Both the position numbers and the translations under genes were made by a program. Below are positions 1 to 12,000 of a DNA stretch of 64,000 nucleotides, piece after piece; the stretch's first letter is position 1; every line of letters begins with the position of its first letter. The DNA lies in the NCBI RefSeq assembly GCF_000247695.1, contig NW_004624849.1:964728-1028727 (forward strand). The letters run 5' to 3'. The notes beneath the pieces were generated by a model. The model did no database searches. It was not told the DNA's origin and saw nothing but the letters and a program-made list of their open reading frames with translations. Source of the DNA: Heterocephalus glaber (taxonomy: Eukaryota > Chordata > Mammalia > Rodentia > Bathyergidae).

Positions 1-1290
1 CCTCCCTGTACAAGAGAGCTCAACAAAGCCTATATGCAGCCCCATAACCGCTGATACTAGTCTGACCTTCCAAGGCCCTGTCTGCATTCAGCATAATCTG
101 TCCTCCAGGACACCACTAGGACATCTACTCCCACATCAGTGTAACTATATGTTACAATTACCGGCCCCAGCTGACCATATTGATTACCAGGTCACTCAAG
201 ATGCCCCATTCACTCAGCAGGTCTGCCTTTCTGGCCCTCCTAAAGTTGCAATAACATCATTGCTTAACAGTCAGATCTTTGTAATGGCCACTACTTCCCA
301 TGCATGACAATACATCCATGGACTCTCTGTCACCAGTCTCCCACTCTCTCAGATTGCCTTCTCTTCCCTACCTATAACTACTCCTCACAATGGCTTTTAA
401 TAGATACCAAAAGATTCTTCTTCAAATAGGAGAACAGAACAGTAAATGCCAGTGACATCCCCCATTGGGGGACTTTCCAGCCTCTAACAGGGCTGCGCTA
501 TCAGGTACTTTGGGTGTCTGAAAGAATGAAAACAAAAAAACTCTCACATCTCTTTAGCATCCATAACCACTTCTGCTTACCTAGCCAAGGTGATTTTTTC
601 CTTTTTGAGACATCCACCTACCTATGCCTCCCCACTAACTGGACCCTGCACCTTTACACTAACATACCTCAGCCCAAAAATAGACATTTCCCCAGGAAAC
701 CAGAGTCTCCCTGTCACCATCATCTGACAACATAGAGACCTGCTAACAATACCCCTGCTTGTCTGTCTGGGTATTGCCACTGCTGCAGGCAGTGCATCTA
801 ACTACCTCCTTGACCTACTATCTTTCCCTATTGCAAGAGCTCTCCAACAGCCTCAAAGAAATAGCTGACTCCATTCTTACCTTACAAAACCAGACTCCCT
901 GATGACAGTGACCCTCCAAAGCCATAGGAGCTTAGATCTTCTCTCAGCTAAAAAAGGTGGCCTGTGCATCTTCGATGCATCTTGCTTCTATACCAGCCAG
1001 TCAGGCATAGTATGAGATGCAGCAAAAAGGCTAACCCACAAGGCTGCAGAAATTGGACAATGCATGTCTGACTCTTGGACTGGTAATTGGGGAAGCCGGG
1101 GGAGCTGGACCCGATGGCTCCTCTCTAACCAGGCCTCTCGTCTGTATCCCCCTCCTCCTCCTCTTTGGGCCATGACTCCTCAGGGTTACTCTCAGGATTC
1201 CTACAGAATCAAGGCCATCACCAATCAGTTGATGTGACAGATGTTTGCTCTGACCATCCACCTATACCATCACATCCCCCAAGATCTCTC
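1..1290 (+). pseudogene. Decayed endogenous retrovirus env remnant
   Basis: Scattered in-frame matches to gammaretrovirus-like envelope: a surface-subunit C-terminal part near 560-700, and a transmembrane subunit whose conserved core near 925-1010 reads LDLL followed by GGLC, then stops at a TGA. A hydrophobic anchor-like stretch (VCIPLLLL) follows near 1135-1165 in another frame. Multiple stops and frameshifts; the cysteine triad after GGLC is altered. Not functional. The left end runs off the window. Confidence 0.65.
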
Positions 1291-1405
1291 TACCAATTAA
1301 GATGTCCACACCACTCACATGTTCTGTGCAAAGAAGCCATGAGAAACATTGCCCACCTCCCCTTTTTTATACTCTTTCTTTTTTATAACAACAAAGAGAC
1401 AGGAA

Positions 1406-1914
1406 TGTCACACCTGGTGGGAAAAGCCATTGCAGAGCATCTTGCCACCAGTGGGAAAGGCCATTACACACCCACCAGCAGGAAAGGCCCACCTGTCAGG
1501 AAGACCACTGCAGAGTCTGGGAATTTTGGGTACAGCTACATCATTGCCCATGCCTATACTATCTCTGTATCCAGATTCCTCAAGGCAGTATCTCCTAGGT
1601 TCAACACCCAACAACCCCCTTCGATGCCTAGCAACCACCTCCCCTTTAAAAATCTTAGCTCTCCCCTTGCTCACTGCAGACTCCCCATTCAGACTCAGCC
1701 TGCTTGGACCAAGCAAAATAAGCAACCTCATTGCTTACACAAGCCTGCCCAGGTGTGATCTCTCCTCTCTGTACCTTCATTTATTTGTTTGTTTGTTTGT
1801 TTATTTTGGTACTGAGGATCAAACTCAGAATCTTGTGCTTGTAAGGTAGGCACGGTGCCACTGAGCTAAATCCCTGGCCCCTCTCTGCACCTTTAATACA
1901 TTTTCCTGCTTCAG
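1406..1914 (+). mobile_element. Probable 3' LTR of the same retroviral remnant
   Basis: A purine-rich AAAGAGACAGGAA precedes TGTCACACC at 1406. Inside are a TTTAAAAA TATA-like element near 1645 and imperfect direct repeats of GTGGGAAAGGCC (near 1416, 1450 and 1478). Right end near TTCA is uncertain. Split by an ID SINE. Confidence 0.5.
1806..1881 (-). mobile_element. ID-type SINE in the LTR
   Basis: TTGGTACTGAGGATCAAACT ... CACTGAGCTAAATCCCTGGC, reverse complement of the ID body. Target duplication CTCTCTGTACCTT / CTCTCTGCACCTT. Confidence 0.9.
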
Positions 1915-2148
1915 GAGCAGTGAAGGTGACCAGAAAGGGAGTGGCCTTAGCAGGGCCATCAAGAGCATCCACTGGACCTACATTGTGGAGAGTGGCATCA
2001 AGGCAGGGCATAGGCCACAAAGCTACTCAAGTCACCTTGGACATCCAGAATGCAAGGGGATTAAAGTTGAGAGAAATCAAAATCTACAGGGTATAACCCC
2101 ATCCCCTTTGGACCCCAAGCCTGGTCTAGTCTAGGAAAAGACCTAGAC

Positions 2149-2227
2149 CAGTGGTGGTGAACCTTTGGCATGTTGCCACAGCAGGATGTTTGTATCATAG
2201 AGAGCTCTAATTGGTTTGCCATCACTA
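2149..2227. mobile_element. 79-bp hAT-like MITE, copy A
   Basis: CAGTGGTGGTGAACC start and GGTTTGCCATCACTA end; the termini match as inverted repeats at 11 of 15 positions. Flanked by a perfect 8-bp duplication ACCTAGAC (2141-2148 and 2228-2235), the hAT hallmark. No coding capacity. Confidence 0.8.
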
Positions 2228-2235
2228 ACCTAGAC

Positions 2236-5060
2236 AGACACAATGGTAACATGGTTACCTTACAAAGCCAAAATGGAGGTCAGGGTAAATTTTTCCTCAG
2301 CTGGGCCTTGAGGAACAGGACCCAGGATGGATAAGTAGGGGTGAGGACCAGCCTCAGATAGGAAGTGGCACAATAGCACTGGGCACCAGAGGCAGGAGGC
2401 AGCCAAAACAGGCTTTGCTAGCTGCTAGCCTCCCAGTTTTTTTTACACTGCCCTCTAAAGTGAGATCAGCAGAAAGTTTTCTCCCTCCATCCTCTTTCTT
2501 CTGTCCCTCCTTCCTTCCTATTACCAAGTTAATTAACTTCCTTCCTTTCCTTCTTTCAACAAGGATTTGTTGAGCAGCTGCTCCATGCCAGGTGTTGTTG
2601 CAGACCCCGGAGAGACAATAATAGAGAAGACAGACCAAGGCCCAGCTTTCATGTAACTCACATGAAATGGAGGAGACTGAGAATTAAAAAGTAAACTAAC
2701 AGATTACATATAAATGCAAATAAGCATTAAATGAATGTGCAGGTATATGGACATCTACACACAGAGAAACCTAATTGCATGAAACACAAATGTTATGTTT
2801 CAGCATGATAAGTATCATTAAAAAAATAAGGTAGGAGAAGTGTAGAGTACAAAGCAAGGGCGAGCAGTAGCTGAGGGGGCTATCTGGGGAGACAAGTAGG
2901 GGCACAGCCACGGGAGAGTGATTCCAGCAGAGGGCAGAAGAGGGGCAAAGGCGGGGAGGCAGGAATGGGCATGACAGGTCCACACCTCTCTCCCTACCAG
3001 AGAAGTTATCCGTGTGTACGGAGACGGGCAAGAATATAAACATTACAAGGCCAGAGTTATGAGGTGTGTGGCAGGGACCCCATGTGCAACTTTGAGAAGT
3101 CTCCACAGACCTACAGCTGTAGTTGTGTCCGGCTGCATTCGCCCACGAGAAACTCTGCACACTGGGCTCTGATCGGGAGGGTGGCGCCAGGCTTCCCTGG
3201 TCCAAGCTAGGTGTGCCCTTTGGCTGCTGGTATACCTGAGAGGAGGCCCTGGAGCCCTGGCCCTCTAAGAAACATACCCATCTGGGCCCGTTTGCCCTCC
3301 AGAAAGGAAACCGCGAAAGGCTTGTGTCCCAGTCACGTCCTCGTTCCCCACCTCCCCGCTTCTCTTCCTGAGTTGTGGTTAGTCAGTCAACAAACACTGA
3401 AGAGCCACTATGAGATGCTAGGAAACCTCTCAGCCAGGGGAGCAAGAGTGGGAGGCCTGGGGTCTGGAGATGACCACAGGCTTGGGTGGTGTCAGAAGAT
3501 GGGAGAGGAGCTGTTAAGAGTGACAGCCATCTGGTCACGTCCACCAACCAGCAGGGCTGGGACTTCTGAACTTTGTGCAAAGCCTTGGCCAGCTCTGTGC
3601 TCTCATCTTGGCTCCCGAAGGCCTCCCAGCTCTGAATGCACAGCCCCTCATTCCCACCAAGCTCCTCATCCCAGGGTGTGGTGAGGAGGTGGGGACCGCC
3701 GAGCCAGAAATTCAGGGTCACTGAGCCGGCCTGGAGGATGGCCTGACCTGCCCAAGGACGAAAGCACGAATTCCCCCCCTCAGCTCCCTCACACCCTGTC
3801 CCAGACTGGGTTGGAGCTGCATGCAGAAGAGCAGAAAGGGGGGCGGGCAGTGTGAGGCGGGCGCAGCCTGTAGTGAGCCACGGAGCCTCCCGACTCCTCA
3901 GGGTCACAGCACATCAGCAGCACAATTGTCCTGAGTCAGAGGTTTCTCCCTCCCTGCCCTGTTCTCTGTCCCTACCTTCATCCTTTAGACTTCTTTTGAC
4001 CTTAGCCCAGCTGGTGCATGTGAGCACAGATTAGATTGGAAAGTCTCGATCTTAGCCCAGAGGCTCCTTCAACCAGGACACCACACTCTTCTAATGCTGT
4101 CCAGCTGGTGGGAGCTCCTAAGGCTGAAGCCCAGGGGAATCAAGGCTCAGTTCAAATTGATCTCAGTCTCTGGCTTCTTCACCGCTGTGGGGTTGGCCAT
4201 GCCTCCTGGTCTCCCAGGGATCCACGGCCCTGCTCCTGGAGTGGGGCAGGAGTGCAGAAATTCCCTGGAATTCTGAGTGGAGGGGTGGTTCAAGACCAGC
4301 CTCAAAGCTCCAGGGCCCAAAAACTTCCCCAGAGCTATTTTTAGGTTTGGGGCCTGAGGTTTGGGGAAGGCAAAATGCTATGTGGAAGCTCTTTCAGTTG
4401 TGATCCATTTCAAATCTGTGAGTTCATCTCATAGCTTGAGTGATGGGGGTGGGGGACAGGGCACCTGCTCTCTTCTCCTTTGAGTTTTTCTCCTTCTCCC
4501 TCTTCCTCTCCCTATGCCTCCCTTTCTTTCCTTTTCCCTCTCTCTCTTTCCCCTCCATCTCTGTCTTCCTGGCTGAGCCAAGGTTCCCCAGGCTTCTGGA
4601 AGGCAGATTATAATCTTCCTTTTCAGCGTGTGAGAGCTTATGTTCAATTTCCTGATCCCTGTCTGGGAACAATGAGTACCATACACACAGCCAGAGTAAG
4701 ATACACACAGGGTCCAGGCAAAGCCACAGGGCTTTGGGACAACAGCAAATCTGCACCCCAGCCCTGAGCACCAAGCTGGGTCCCAATGGAGCTGGCAGTT
4801 CGGCTGATCTGTGCTGACTGGTTTCGGACCTATCTCAAGATGCTTGTTTTCCTCTCTTTATTGCTGACTGTGGAACACGTTATCAGGGTCAGCCTGCCAG
4901 TGAACTGGCCCATGAGAAGCACTAATAGACAAGGTCCATCTGCAGTAGGATAAGATCTGGGGACTTCAGGGCCCACACCAGGAAGGACTTTGCATCCCAC
5001 AGTCAGGAGTGTGGATCTTATCCCCAGGGCAATGAGGACCAGGGAAGGATTTGTTTTGGT
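2236..5060. other. Intergenic, no gene or recognised repeat
   Basis: Mixed-composition unique sequence. The open frames here are short, overlap on both strands and show no family motif. Confidence 0.6.
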
Positions 5061-5061
5061 T

Positions 5062-5126
5062 TTGTGGTACCAGGGCCTCACATGTGCTAGGCAAGGGCTC
5101 CACCACTGAGCTACACCCCCAGTCTG
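5062..5126 (-). mobile_element. ID-type SINE (older subfamily)
   Basis: GTGGTACCAGGGCCTCACAT ... CCACTGAGCTACACCCCCAG. Confidence 0.8.
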
Positions 5127-5499
5127 GGGAAGGGTTTTTGAGAGTGATCAGATTAGAGTTTAGAATGAGCATCCTCACTGCCACAGAGAAAACACTCTAG
5201 GGGAGGCCAGAGGAGAGGTCTTAAGCATGAAATGAGGAGGGTCTAAGGTGGGGAGGGTGGGGTAACTGGAACAGAGCAGACAGTTTCAAGAGGTGTGCAG
5301 AGAAGGAAGAGCAAGGTACTGAGCAAGTGGTGGATGGGGAAGTCGCCCAGCAGGCCAGAGAGGTGGAGTCCTTGTCCCTGTCCACATAAAGACAACAGGA
5401 GAGGGTACTTCGACTTCACTAGAGCCAAAACCAGGAGATACAGGTTTATAATTTGAGATGAGCCAGTAAGAACATCCTGACTCTAGAGAGTATGATGCT

Positions 5500-5586
5500 T
5501 GGGCTGCAGATGTACCTCAGTGTTAGAGTGCTTGCCTAGATCCCCAAGGCCCTGGGTTTGATCCCCAGTAATGCAAGTGGAGAAAA
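5500..5586 (+). mobile_element. ID-type SINE (older subfamily)
   Basis: GGGCTGCAGATGTACCTCAG ... GGGTTTGATCCCCAGTA; target duplication AGAGTATGATGCTT / AGAGTATGATTCTT. Confidence 0.85.
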
Positions 5587-7640
5587 AGAGTATGATTCTT
5601 GGCACTGTCCACCCAGCATAGAGCCAGCCTCCCTGTCTGCAGGAAGGAGAGAGTGCACAAGGCGAGGCTCACATGGAGGCCTCTGTCCCATGCTGTTTTG
5701 GCTTCACCCTGTGAGGACTTAGTCAACTTACTGATTTCTGCACATTAGTTTCTTCTTCTGTAAAATGGGAACCAGTTGGTATCTAACTCATAGGATTGCT
5801 AGGAAGTTTAAATTAGCAGACATGTGTAAAGCACTTGGATGTCCAGCTCAGCAGACTGGGCCTAGCACACAGTTGTGTCCCCCTGACACACACACACAGC
5901 ACCCCACTAATGGAGAGGCAGCTGGTGGTGGTAAATACAGTACTAGGCATGACTTTGAAGCAGGACCTAGTAGCCATCTTCAGGGTTCCTGGGCTGTATT
6001 TTATTCAAAATGGTTCTTTATGAGCGGCCCAACACCTCCTGGAAAGTTCTCTGGGATGGATGCCCAGGCACCAGCATCTCAAGAGGCAGGGGGCAGGCAG
6101 AGAAAAGGTCAAGGATCTTTGTGGCTGCAGGAGGAAAAGCAAGCTGACCAGAGGGGCTGCTCACAGAGGAAGGCAAGGGCGGAGCTGGACGGTAGAGTTG
6201 TCCCTCCTCACAGCAAAGAGCCTGCACCTGGGGGCTGGGCGCTCACCTGTCCCAAAGCAAATCATCCTCTGTTGCTGATACCAGCCCACCCCCCTAGGCC
6301 TGTTCTAGTATGTACCCCCAGTAGTGAAAGACATCACCACCCGCCATGACAGCACTTCCTCCCCGTCCCCACCCCTTTTCTACCCTTTCTGTCCAGTCAG
6401 CTGCTTCCTGCTCACAGTCTGCCTTCTGCAAAGCCCTGAGCCTATGGCTTTCATCTGCCACTGCCTCTCTTATCTCCGGGCGGGCCTTCGCTGCCACGGA
6501 GAGATGGCTGTGAAATGCCTGCAGCGCAGCCTTTCCAGACTGTCCTCCCACTTTCGGCAACCTGTGCTGAGCCCTCAGTAGCTCTTCTGTTCCCTCTGCT
6601 TGAAATGTGAGTCCCAAACTACAGGCTCAGTGAGTTCCTAACCCCTCTCAGGGCTCAGCCTAGTGACAGCCTAGACACTGGGAGTCTAGAGGTTAGGCCA
6701 GCTGGCTGCTCGCTCTCACCTCCGTGTCCCTGGGCACAAGCACAGTGCCTGCTTTCCTGGGTCCCAATGGAAGTGTGTGAAGGAGCAAAGGAATGAAAGA
6801 CGGGACGGCAGACTTTTTAATGAAGACCAGGCCAGATTAAGCAATAGAGGAATGGACAGATGTGACTCAAAGATTGCTCACATGTTCCTGGCCTGGGAAG
6901 CAGAGATGGATTGTCACTGTCCACACCACGGCAGAGCTGGGCTGCATCCTGGGCTTGGACTGAGGAAACACGCCTCCGATTCCCCCTGCTTCCTGGGAGT
7001 TGGGGCCTGATGTCCCATAGGCAGAGAGCACTGGGGGTCACGGAATGCTTCATTGCTGCATGACATTATTTTTGGCATAATATTTTTAAACTTTTTTTTT
7101 TCTTCAGATTAGAACAGCATGAGAACCTTTATTAACATATACCACTATCATGAAGGAAATACAGAGAGGAGATGTATTTTTTATTACAACACGGATACAG
7201 TTGGAAAGGCCAGCAGGGGGAAACCCTAAGGTACTAATAGCTCTATTTCACTAGTAAATGAATATAAGGAAATAAAGCAAAATAAAACTCTTAACATGTG
7301 AGATATATATACCATATAACGTTTGAAACATGATTAGATCCTGATTTTAAAAAATCAAAAAGGAAAAGTAATTATGAGATAATTGGGTATAAGTTCCTCT
7401 TTCTCATCCTTTATGACATTTCTGTCATTCATTTCACTTATCCATTAGCTATAATCATCTAAAGAAAACTTAATGACCATGTTTGGGACCACAGCTTTTA
7501 CTCTGAGATAACTTGTGGATTACAGTCATAATGCTAGCAAATTTTGCCACAACATATTTTCTCTTATTGTGATTTTCACATTGCTCTAATATACCAATAG
7601 TGTTTGATAACAAAAAAAATTCTATTTATAGTGTTCTGTT
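5587..7640. other. Intergenic, no gene seen
   Basis: Unique sequence turning AT-rich after about 7050. No coding motif, no recognised repeat. Confidence 0.6.
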
Positions 7641-7658
7641 TTTAGTAGTGGTACTTTC

Positions 7659-7733
7659 GTTTTGTTTGTTTGGTTTTGGTACCGGGAATGGAACTCGGGG
7701 CCTTGCACTTGCGCAGCAGGCGCCGGAACCACT
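7659..7733 (-). mobile_element. 5'-truncated ID-type SINE
   Basis: GGTACCGGGAATGGAACTCG ... GGCGCCGGAACCACT; lacks the usual GAGCTAAATCCCC end. Target duplication AGTAGTGGTACTTTC / AGTAGTGGTACTTTT at 7644 and 7734. Confidence 0.85.
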
Positions 7734-7770
7734 AGTAGTGGTACTTTTGTTTACAGAATACAGATATTCA

Positions 7771-7856
7771 GGGCTGGGGGTTAACTTAGTGGTTCCGCAG
7801 CTCGCCTCGCAAGCGCAAGGTCTCAAGTTCAATCCCCGGTACCAAACAAAAAAACC
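7771..7856 (+). mobile_element. ID-type SINE, inverted partner of the 7659 copy
   Basis: GGGCTGGGGGTTAACTTAGT ... AGTTCAATCCCCGGTACC; target duplication CAGAATACAGATATTC / CAGAATACAGAAATTC. Confidence 0.88.
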
Positions 7857-8019
7857 AGAATACAGAAATTCTCAATTGCTGAAAATTAAATGAATGCTGG
7901 CAGTTAGCTGCCCTATTTTTTTCTAAATGGGAAATGGGTTAAGCAAATATTATTTTTCAGCTTGATTAAAATTTTTAAAATACTTCATTGTTTTATTTTA
8001 TACCTTTTGCTCTATTTAT

Positions 8020-8102
8020 TTTTTTTTTTGTACAAGGGATCAAACTCAGGTCCTTGCGCTTGCGAGGCAGGTGGCAGAACCACTGAGCTGTATCCCCGGC
8101 CC
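8020..8102 (-). mobile_element. ID-type SINE
   Basis: Poly-T, then GTACAAGGGATCAAACTCAG ... CACTGAGCTGTATCCCCGGC. Confidence 0.88.
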
Positions 8103-8281
8103 TTGACAACATTTTAATAGTTGTTTTTAAATAGATGTGAGTACTTTGACTTCTATCACTTCCCTTGTGAAGTTTGGAAGAATTTATATTAACATTTCTG
8201 GAGAGGTTTGTCTGCTGGAAGCAAGTTATCTAAGATTTTGTTTTTCACATAATGTATTTGTCCTTCACTTTTTTTTTTTTT

Positions 8282-8841
8282 NNNNNNNNNNNNNNNNNNN
8301 NNNNNNNNNNNNNNNNNNNNNNNNNNNNNNNNNNNNNNNNNNNNNNNNNNNNNNNNNNNNNNNNNNNNNNNNNNNNNNNNNNNNNNNNNNNNNNNNNNNN
8401 NNNNNNNNNNNNNNNNNNNNNNNNNNNNNNNNNNNNNNNNNNNNNNNNNNNNNNNNNNNNNNNNNNNNNNNNNNNNNNNNNNNNNNNNNNNNNNNNNNNN
8501 NNNNNNNNNNNNNNNNNNNNNNNNNNNNNNNNNNNNNNNNNNNNNNNNNNNNNNNNNNNNNNNNNNNNNNNNNNNNNNNNNNNNNNNNNNNNNNNNNNNN
8601 NNNNNNNNNNNNNNNNNNNNNNNNNNNNNNNNNNNNNNNNNNNNNNNNNNNNNNNNNNNNNNNNNNNNNNNNNNNNNNNNNNNNNNNNNNNNNNNNNNNN
8701 NNNNNNNNNNNNNNNNNNNNNNNNNNNNNNNNNNNNNNNNNNNNNNNNNNNNNNNNNNNNNNNNNNNNNNNNNNNNNNNNNNNNNNNNNNNNNNNNNNNN
8801 NNNNNNNNNNNNNNNNNNNNNNNNNNNNNNNNNNNNNNNNN
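8282..8841. other. Assembly gap, 560 N
   Basis: Run of N starting directly after a poly-T tract and followed by an L1-like fragment. Content unknown. Confidence 1.
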
Positions 8842-8936
8842 CATAAAGAATGAGAAACTAGAGACATTTATAGCTAAATGGATGCATATTGAGGCCATAC
8901 TCTTAAGTGAAATAAATAGGACACACATGTGTAAAC
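8842..8936 (+). mobile_element. Short L1 3'-end fragment
   Basis: Contains GAAACTAGAGACATTTATAG and AAGTGAAATAAATAGGACAC, the phrase found near L1 3' ends (compare 14420-14460). Confidence 0.6.
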
Positions 8937-8939
8937 TTT

Positions 8940-9053
8940 TTATTTTTGAGACAAAATCTCACTATGTACCCCAGGCTGGCCTCGAACTTGTGGTAATCCT
9001 CCTGCCTCAGCCTCCTGAGTGCTGGGATTATAGGTGTGTGCCTCCACACTGGC
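8940..9053 (-). mobile_element. B1-like SINE without internal duplication
   Basis: TTGAGACAAAATCTCACTAT ... GTGCTGGGATTATAGGTGTG. Confidence 0.85.
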
Positions 9054-9057
9054 AACT

Positions 9058-9350
9058 TGACAAGTTTTTTGTAAAACTGTGGTAGATGCATGTTAACATA
9101 AAATTTACCATCTTAACCTTTGAGGGGGGATTCTGCATGGTTTTCTTGAGGCAGGGTCTCACTGTGTAGTTCAGGCTGGCCTTCAACTCGTGGCAATCCT
9201 CCTGCCTCAGCCTCCTGAGTGCTGGGATTACAAGCATAGGCCACCACACCGGGCCACCATCTTGACCATTTTTAAGTGTACAGTGCAGTAGTATTAAATA
9301 CATTCCTAATGTACAACCATCACCACCATCCATCCACTGAATTCTTCATG
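9058..9350 (-). mobile_element. Old L1 3'-end fragment with nested B1 (9134-9256)
   Basis: AAATTTACCATCTTAACC before, and CCATCTTGACCATTTTTAAG after, a minus-strand B1. Same ancient L1 3' family as at 57190. CCATCTT..ACC is duplicated at the B1 edges. Confidence 0.7.
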
Positions 9351-9363
9351 TAAAACTGAAACT

Positions 9364-9558
9364 GAGCAGTTGTGGTGACTCATGCCTATAATCTCTAGCT
9401 ACTTGGCTGAGGCAGAAAGATCGTAAGTTTGAGGCCAGCTTGGGCAAGACTCTGTCTCATAATTTTAAAAGAAATAAAAAGGGCTAGGGATATAGTTCAG
9501 TGGTACAGCCCTTGGCTAGCATACAGGAAGGAAGCCCTGGGTTCTATTCCAGGTGGGG
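9364..9558 (+). mobile_element. B1-ID composite SINE
   Basis: GTGGTGACTCATGCCTATAA ... GACTCTGTCTCATAA, A-rich linker, then GGGCTAGGGATATAGTTCAG ... GGGTTCTATTCCAGG. Confidence 0.8.
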
Positions 9559-9651
9559 AGGGGGAGGATTGCTCAGTGAATCAAGAGCAATAAGATTGAA
9601 CTTGACAGTGTACATATTGAGAGGAAATCAATACATATAAATAAACTGGTA

Positions 9652-9734
9652 TTTTTTTCTCAAGTCTGGGATTAAACTTGGGGCCTTGTGCATGCTAGGC
9701 GAGTGGTCTACCACTGTGCTACACACCAGTCCAA
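9652..9734 (-). mobile_element. ID-type SINE (older subfamily)
   Basis: GTCTGGGATTAAACTTGGGG ... CTACCACTGTGCTACACACC. Confidence 0.8.
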
Positions 9735-9929
9735 AGTGACAAGTTTTCAGAAAATAATCTGAGGTTTTTCATCAACACCCAGTTTCTCTATGAGCCACAG
9801 GGTAGCCAGAGTGCCAGAACAATGTGGCAGCCACATCAGGATTTTCTCCTCTTGTGTTAGTCCCTCAAATATAGACAGCACGGGTTATTGAGGGATGAGG
9901 CTGACAGGGTCATCAGGATTCAGGGGCCT

Positions 9930-10350
9930 TGTATCAGTCGGTGCTTACTAGAGAAACAGACTTAATGTAATATATACAAATATATAAGAATTTACAAGAT
10001 TGCTTTACACAGAGTCAGGTGTGCAAAAAGTCTGTCTGCGAACTGGAGATCGAAGGATCCAGTTGAAGGCCTGGAGCTCCATGTAGTGTCCCGTGCGGGT
10101 CCGTATCAGGAAGCAAAGGGTCTGGGCTGGAAGCCAGGAGATGATGTCTAAGGCGAAGGTGAAGACCACAATTCTGAAGAAACAGAGCGAGTCTTCCTTC
10201 TTCGTTTCTCCTTTATACCATCCAGGCAATGAGCCGCCCCAGGATGGGTCTTCTGTCTTCAGTAAATCCCCTCAGCCACATTCAGAACTATGCTGATCCA
10301 ATTTAGTTGGGCGTTTCTCCTTTCAGTTGACACAGCTGGTTAACTATCTC
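9930..10350. repeat. Probable ancient interspersed repeat, family not assigned
   Basis: CTAGAGAAACAGACTTAATG near the left and CAGTTGACACAGCTGGTTAA near the right recall a common old mammalian repeat with those edges. I cannot name the family. Confidence 0.4.
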
Positions 10351-10554
10351 AGAGCTCCCTCGGGGAAGCTCGAGACGCTGCGCTTCTCTTGGAGAACAGA
10401 GACATGGGCAGGCGTGCTGGCACCTCTCCTGGGGGTGGGTGTCAGCTCAAAAAGGAAAACAGCTCACCCAGAGTGTCTCTGGAGAGCAGAGTGCAGAACG
10501 ATAAGCATAGGTGACAAGACAGGAAATACAAATACCATAAGAGAGCAGTTTCTA

Positions 10555-10740
10555 GCCAGGCACAATGGTGCATACCTGTAATTAATTCCAGTACTTGGGA
10601 GGCTGAAGGAGGGAGATCTCAAGCTCAGGTCCCATCTGGCCAATTCACTGTTACTTTCTCTCAAAATGAAAAATAAAAAGGGCTGGGGATATAGCTCAGT
10701 GCAAAAGTACTGGGTTCAATTCCCAAGACTTCAAACAAAC
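10555..10740 (+). mobile_element. B1-ID composite SINE
   Basis: GCCAGGCACAATGGTGCATA ... TTTCTCTCAAAATG linker, then GGGCTGGGGATATAGCTCAG ... GGGTTCAATTCCC. Confidence 0.82.
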
Positions 10741-11187
10741 AAAAAAGCTGCTTCTAAAAACTGAGTAGTTCAACCCACCTATAGAGACATCTCCCTGTCT
10801 TTGGACATGTCCAAATGGGGATAGGATGATGTCAAGGATATCTAGACATCACTGGCCAGAGTGTAGGGCTTCCCAGCTTTTTTCCTTTCCAACCATCCCA
10901 TTGTTAAAGAATCCCGTGTTTTGAAATATGTACTGTATCTGTTAAATAAAATACACATATTCAAAGTAATCAATGTCCCATTTTAGTGACCTAACACCCA
11001 TATACTATCAAGTAGTTGAAGCTTAGTGGGGCTTGGGGTCCACTGAGTGGAATAAGTGCCTCAGCCTTAGAGGTCCAGAATGGCTTCTGGGGGGGTGGGG
11101 GCCCTGTTCGGAATGAGTTGGAGCTCTCTAAGCAGACAAAGGGGTGTCTCTGCAGCACAGAAAGATTCAGAGGTTTTTCAACTCTAA

Positions 11188-11967
11188 AATGAGTGCAGTG
11201 GCACACACCTCTAATCCCAGCACTCTGGGAGGCTGAGGCAAAGAGGACTGAAAGTTTGAGCCCAGCCCAGGCAATGCAAATTTGTGACTTAGCAAGACCT
11301 TGTCTCAAAAAACCAAACAAATAAAAAAACAAAAAAATGAAACACAATTTTTAAATTTTTTTGAGACAGGGTCTCACTGCATAGTTGTCTGGATTTGCAC
11401 TCATGGCAATCCTCCTGCTTCCACCTCCCATGCTGAGGCTACAGGCATGTGCCAATACATCTGGCTAAAATTTTTTTAAAGGAGTAGTGATGTCGCTCAG
11501 TGAGAAGTCTTGGGTTCAATGCTCAATACTGGAAACAAAACTAAACAAAACTAAAGTAGCCAGTCATCGTGGCACCACCTGCAATCCCAGCACTCAAGAG
11601 GCACAAGGATCAATCAAGGCTACCCTGGGCTATATAGTGAGATGACTTTGTCTCAAAAACAAAAATAAAAACAAAAAAACAAAACAGAAAAGAAATCCAC
11701 ATGGCAAGTTACAAACTGAGAATTACGTCTGCAACATATTTTGGTTTGTTTGTGTTTTGTGGCATTCTGTACTGAACCCAGAGCTTCACACATGTTAAGG
11801 CAAATGTTCTACTACTGAACTACAACGCTGGAAGTTTTTATTATTTTATTTTGAGACAGGGTCTTGCTACTTTCAACCTTGGCCTTGAACTTTCAACCCT
11901 CCTGCCTCAGCCTCCCAAGTAGCTGGGATTACAGGTATGCACCACGATGCTCTGACTTTTGCAACAT
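11188..11967. mobile_element. SINE cluster: B1(+), B1(-), ID(+), B1(+), ID(-), B1(-)
   Basis: B1 + 11188-11338, B1 - 11355-11467, worn ID + 11475-11540, B1 + 11560-11690, worn ID - 11745-11835, B1 - 11850-11960. Each is identified by TAATCCCAGCACT or GAGACAGGGTCT phrases, or by AGCTCAGTG boxes. The first two form an inverted pair. Confidence 0.75.
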
Positions 11968-12000
11968 GTCTCAGGGTTAATATCAAGACTATATAGGGCT

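Noticed and set aside
8137..9085. Open frames spanning the first N run
   Set aside because: They exist only because N codons are not stops.
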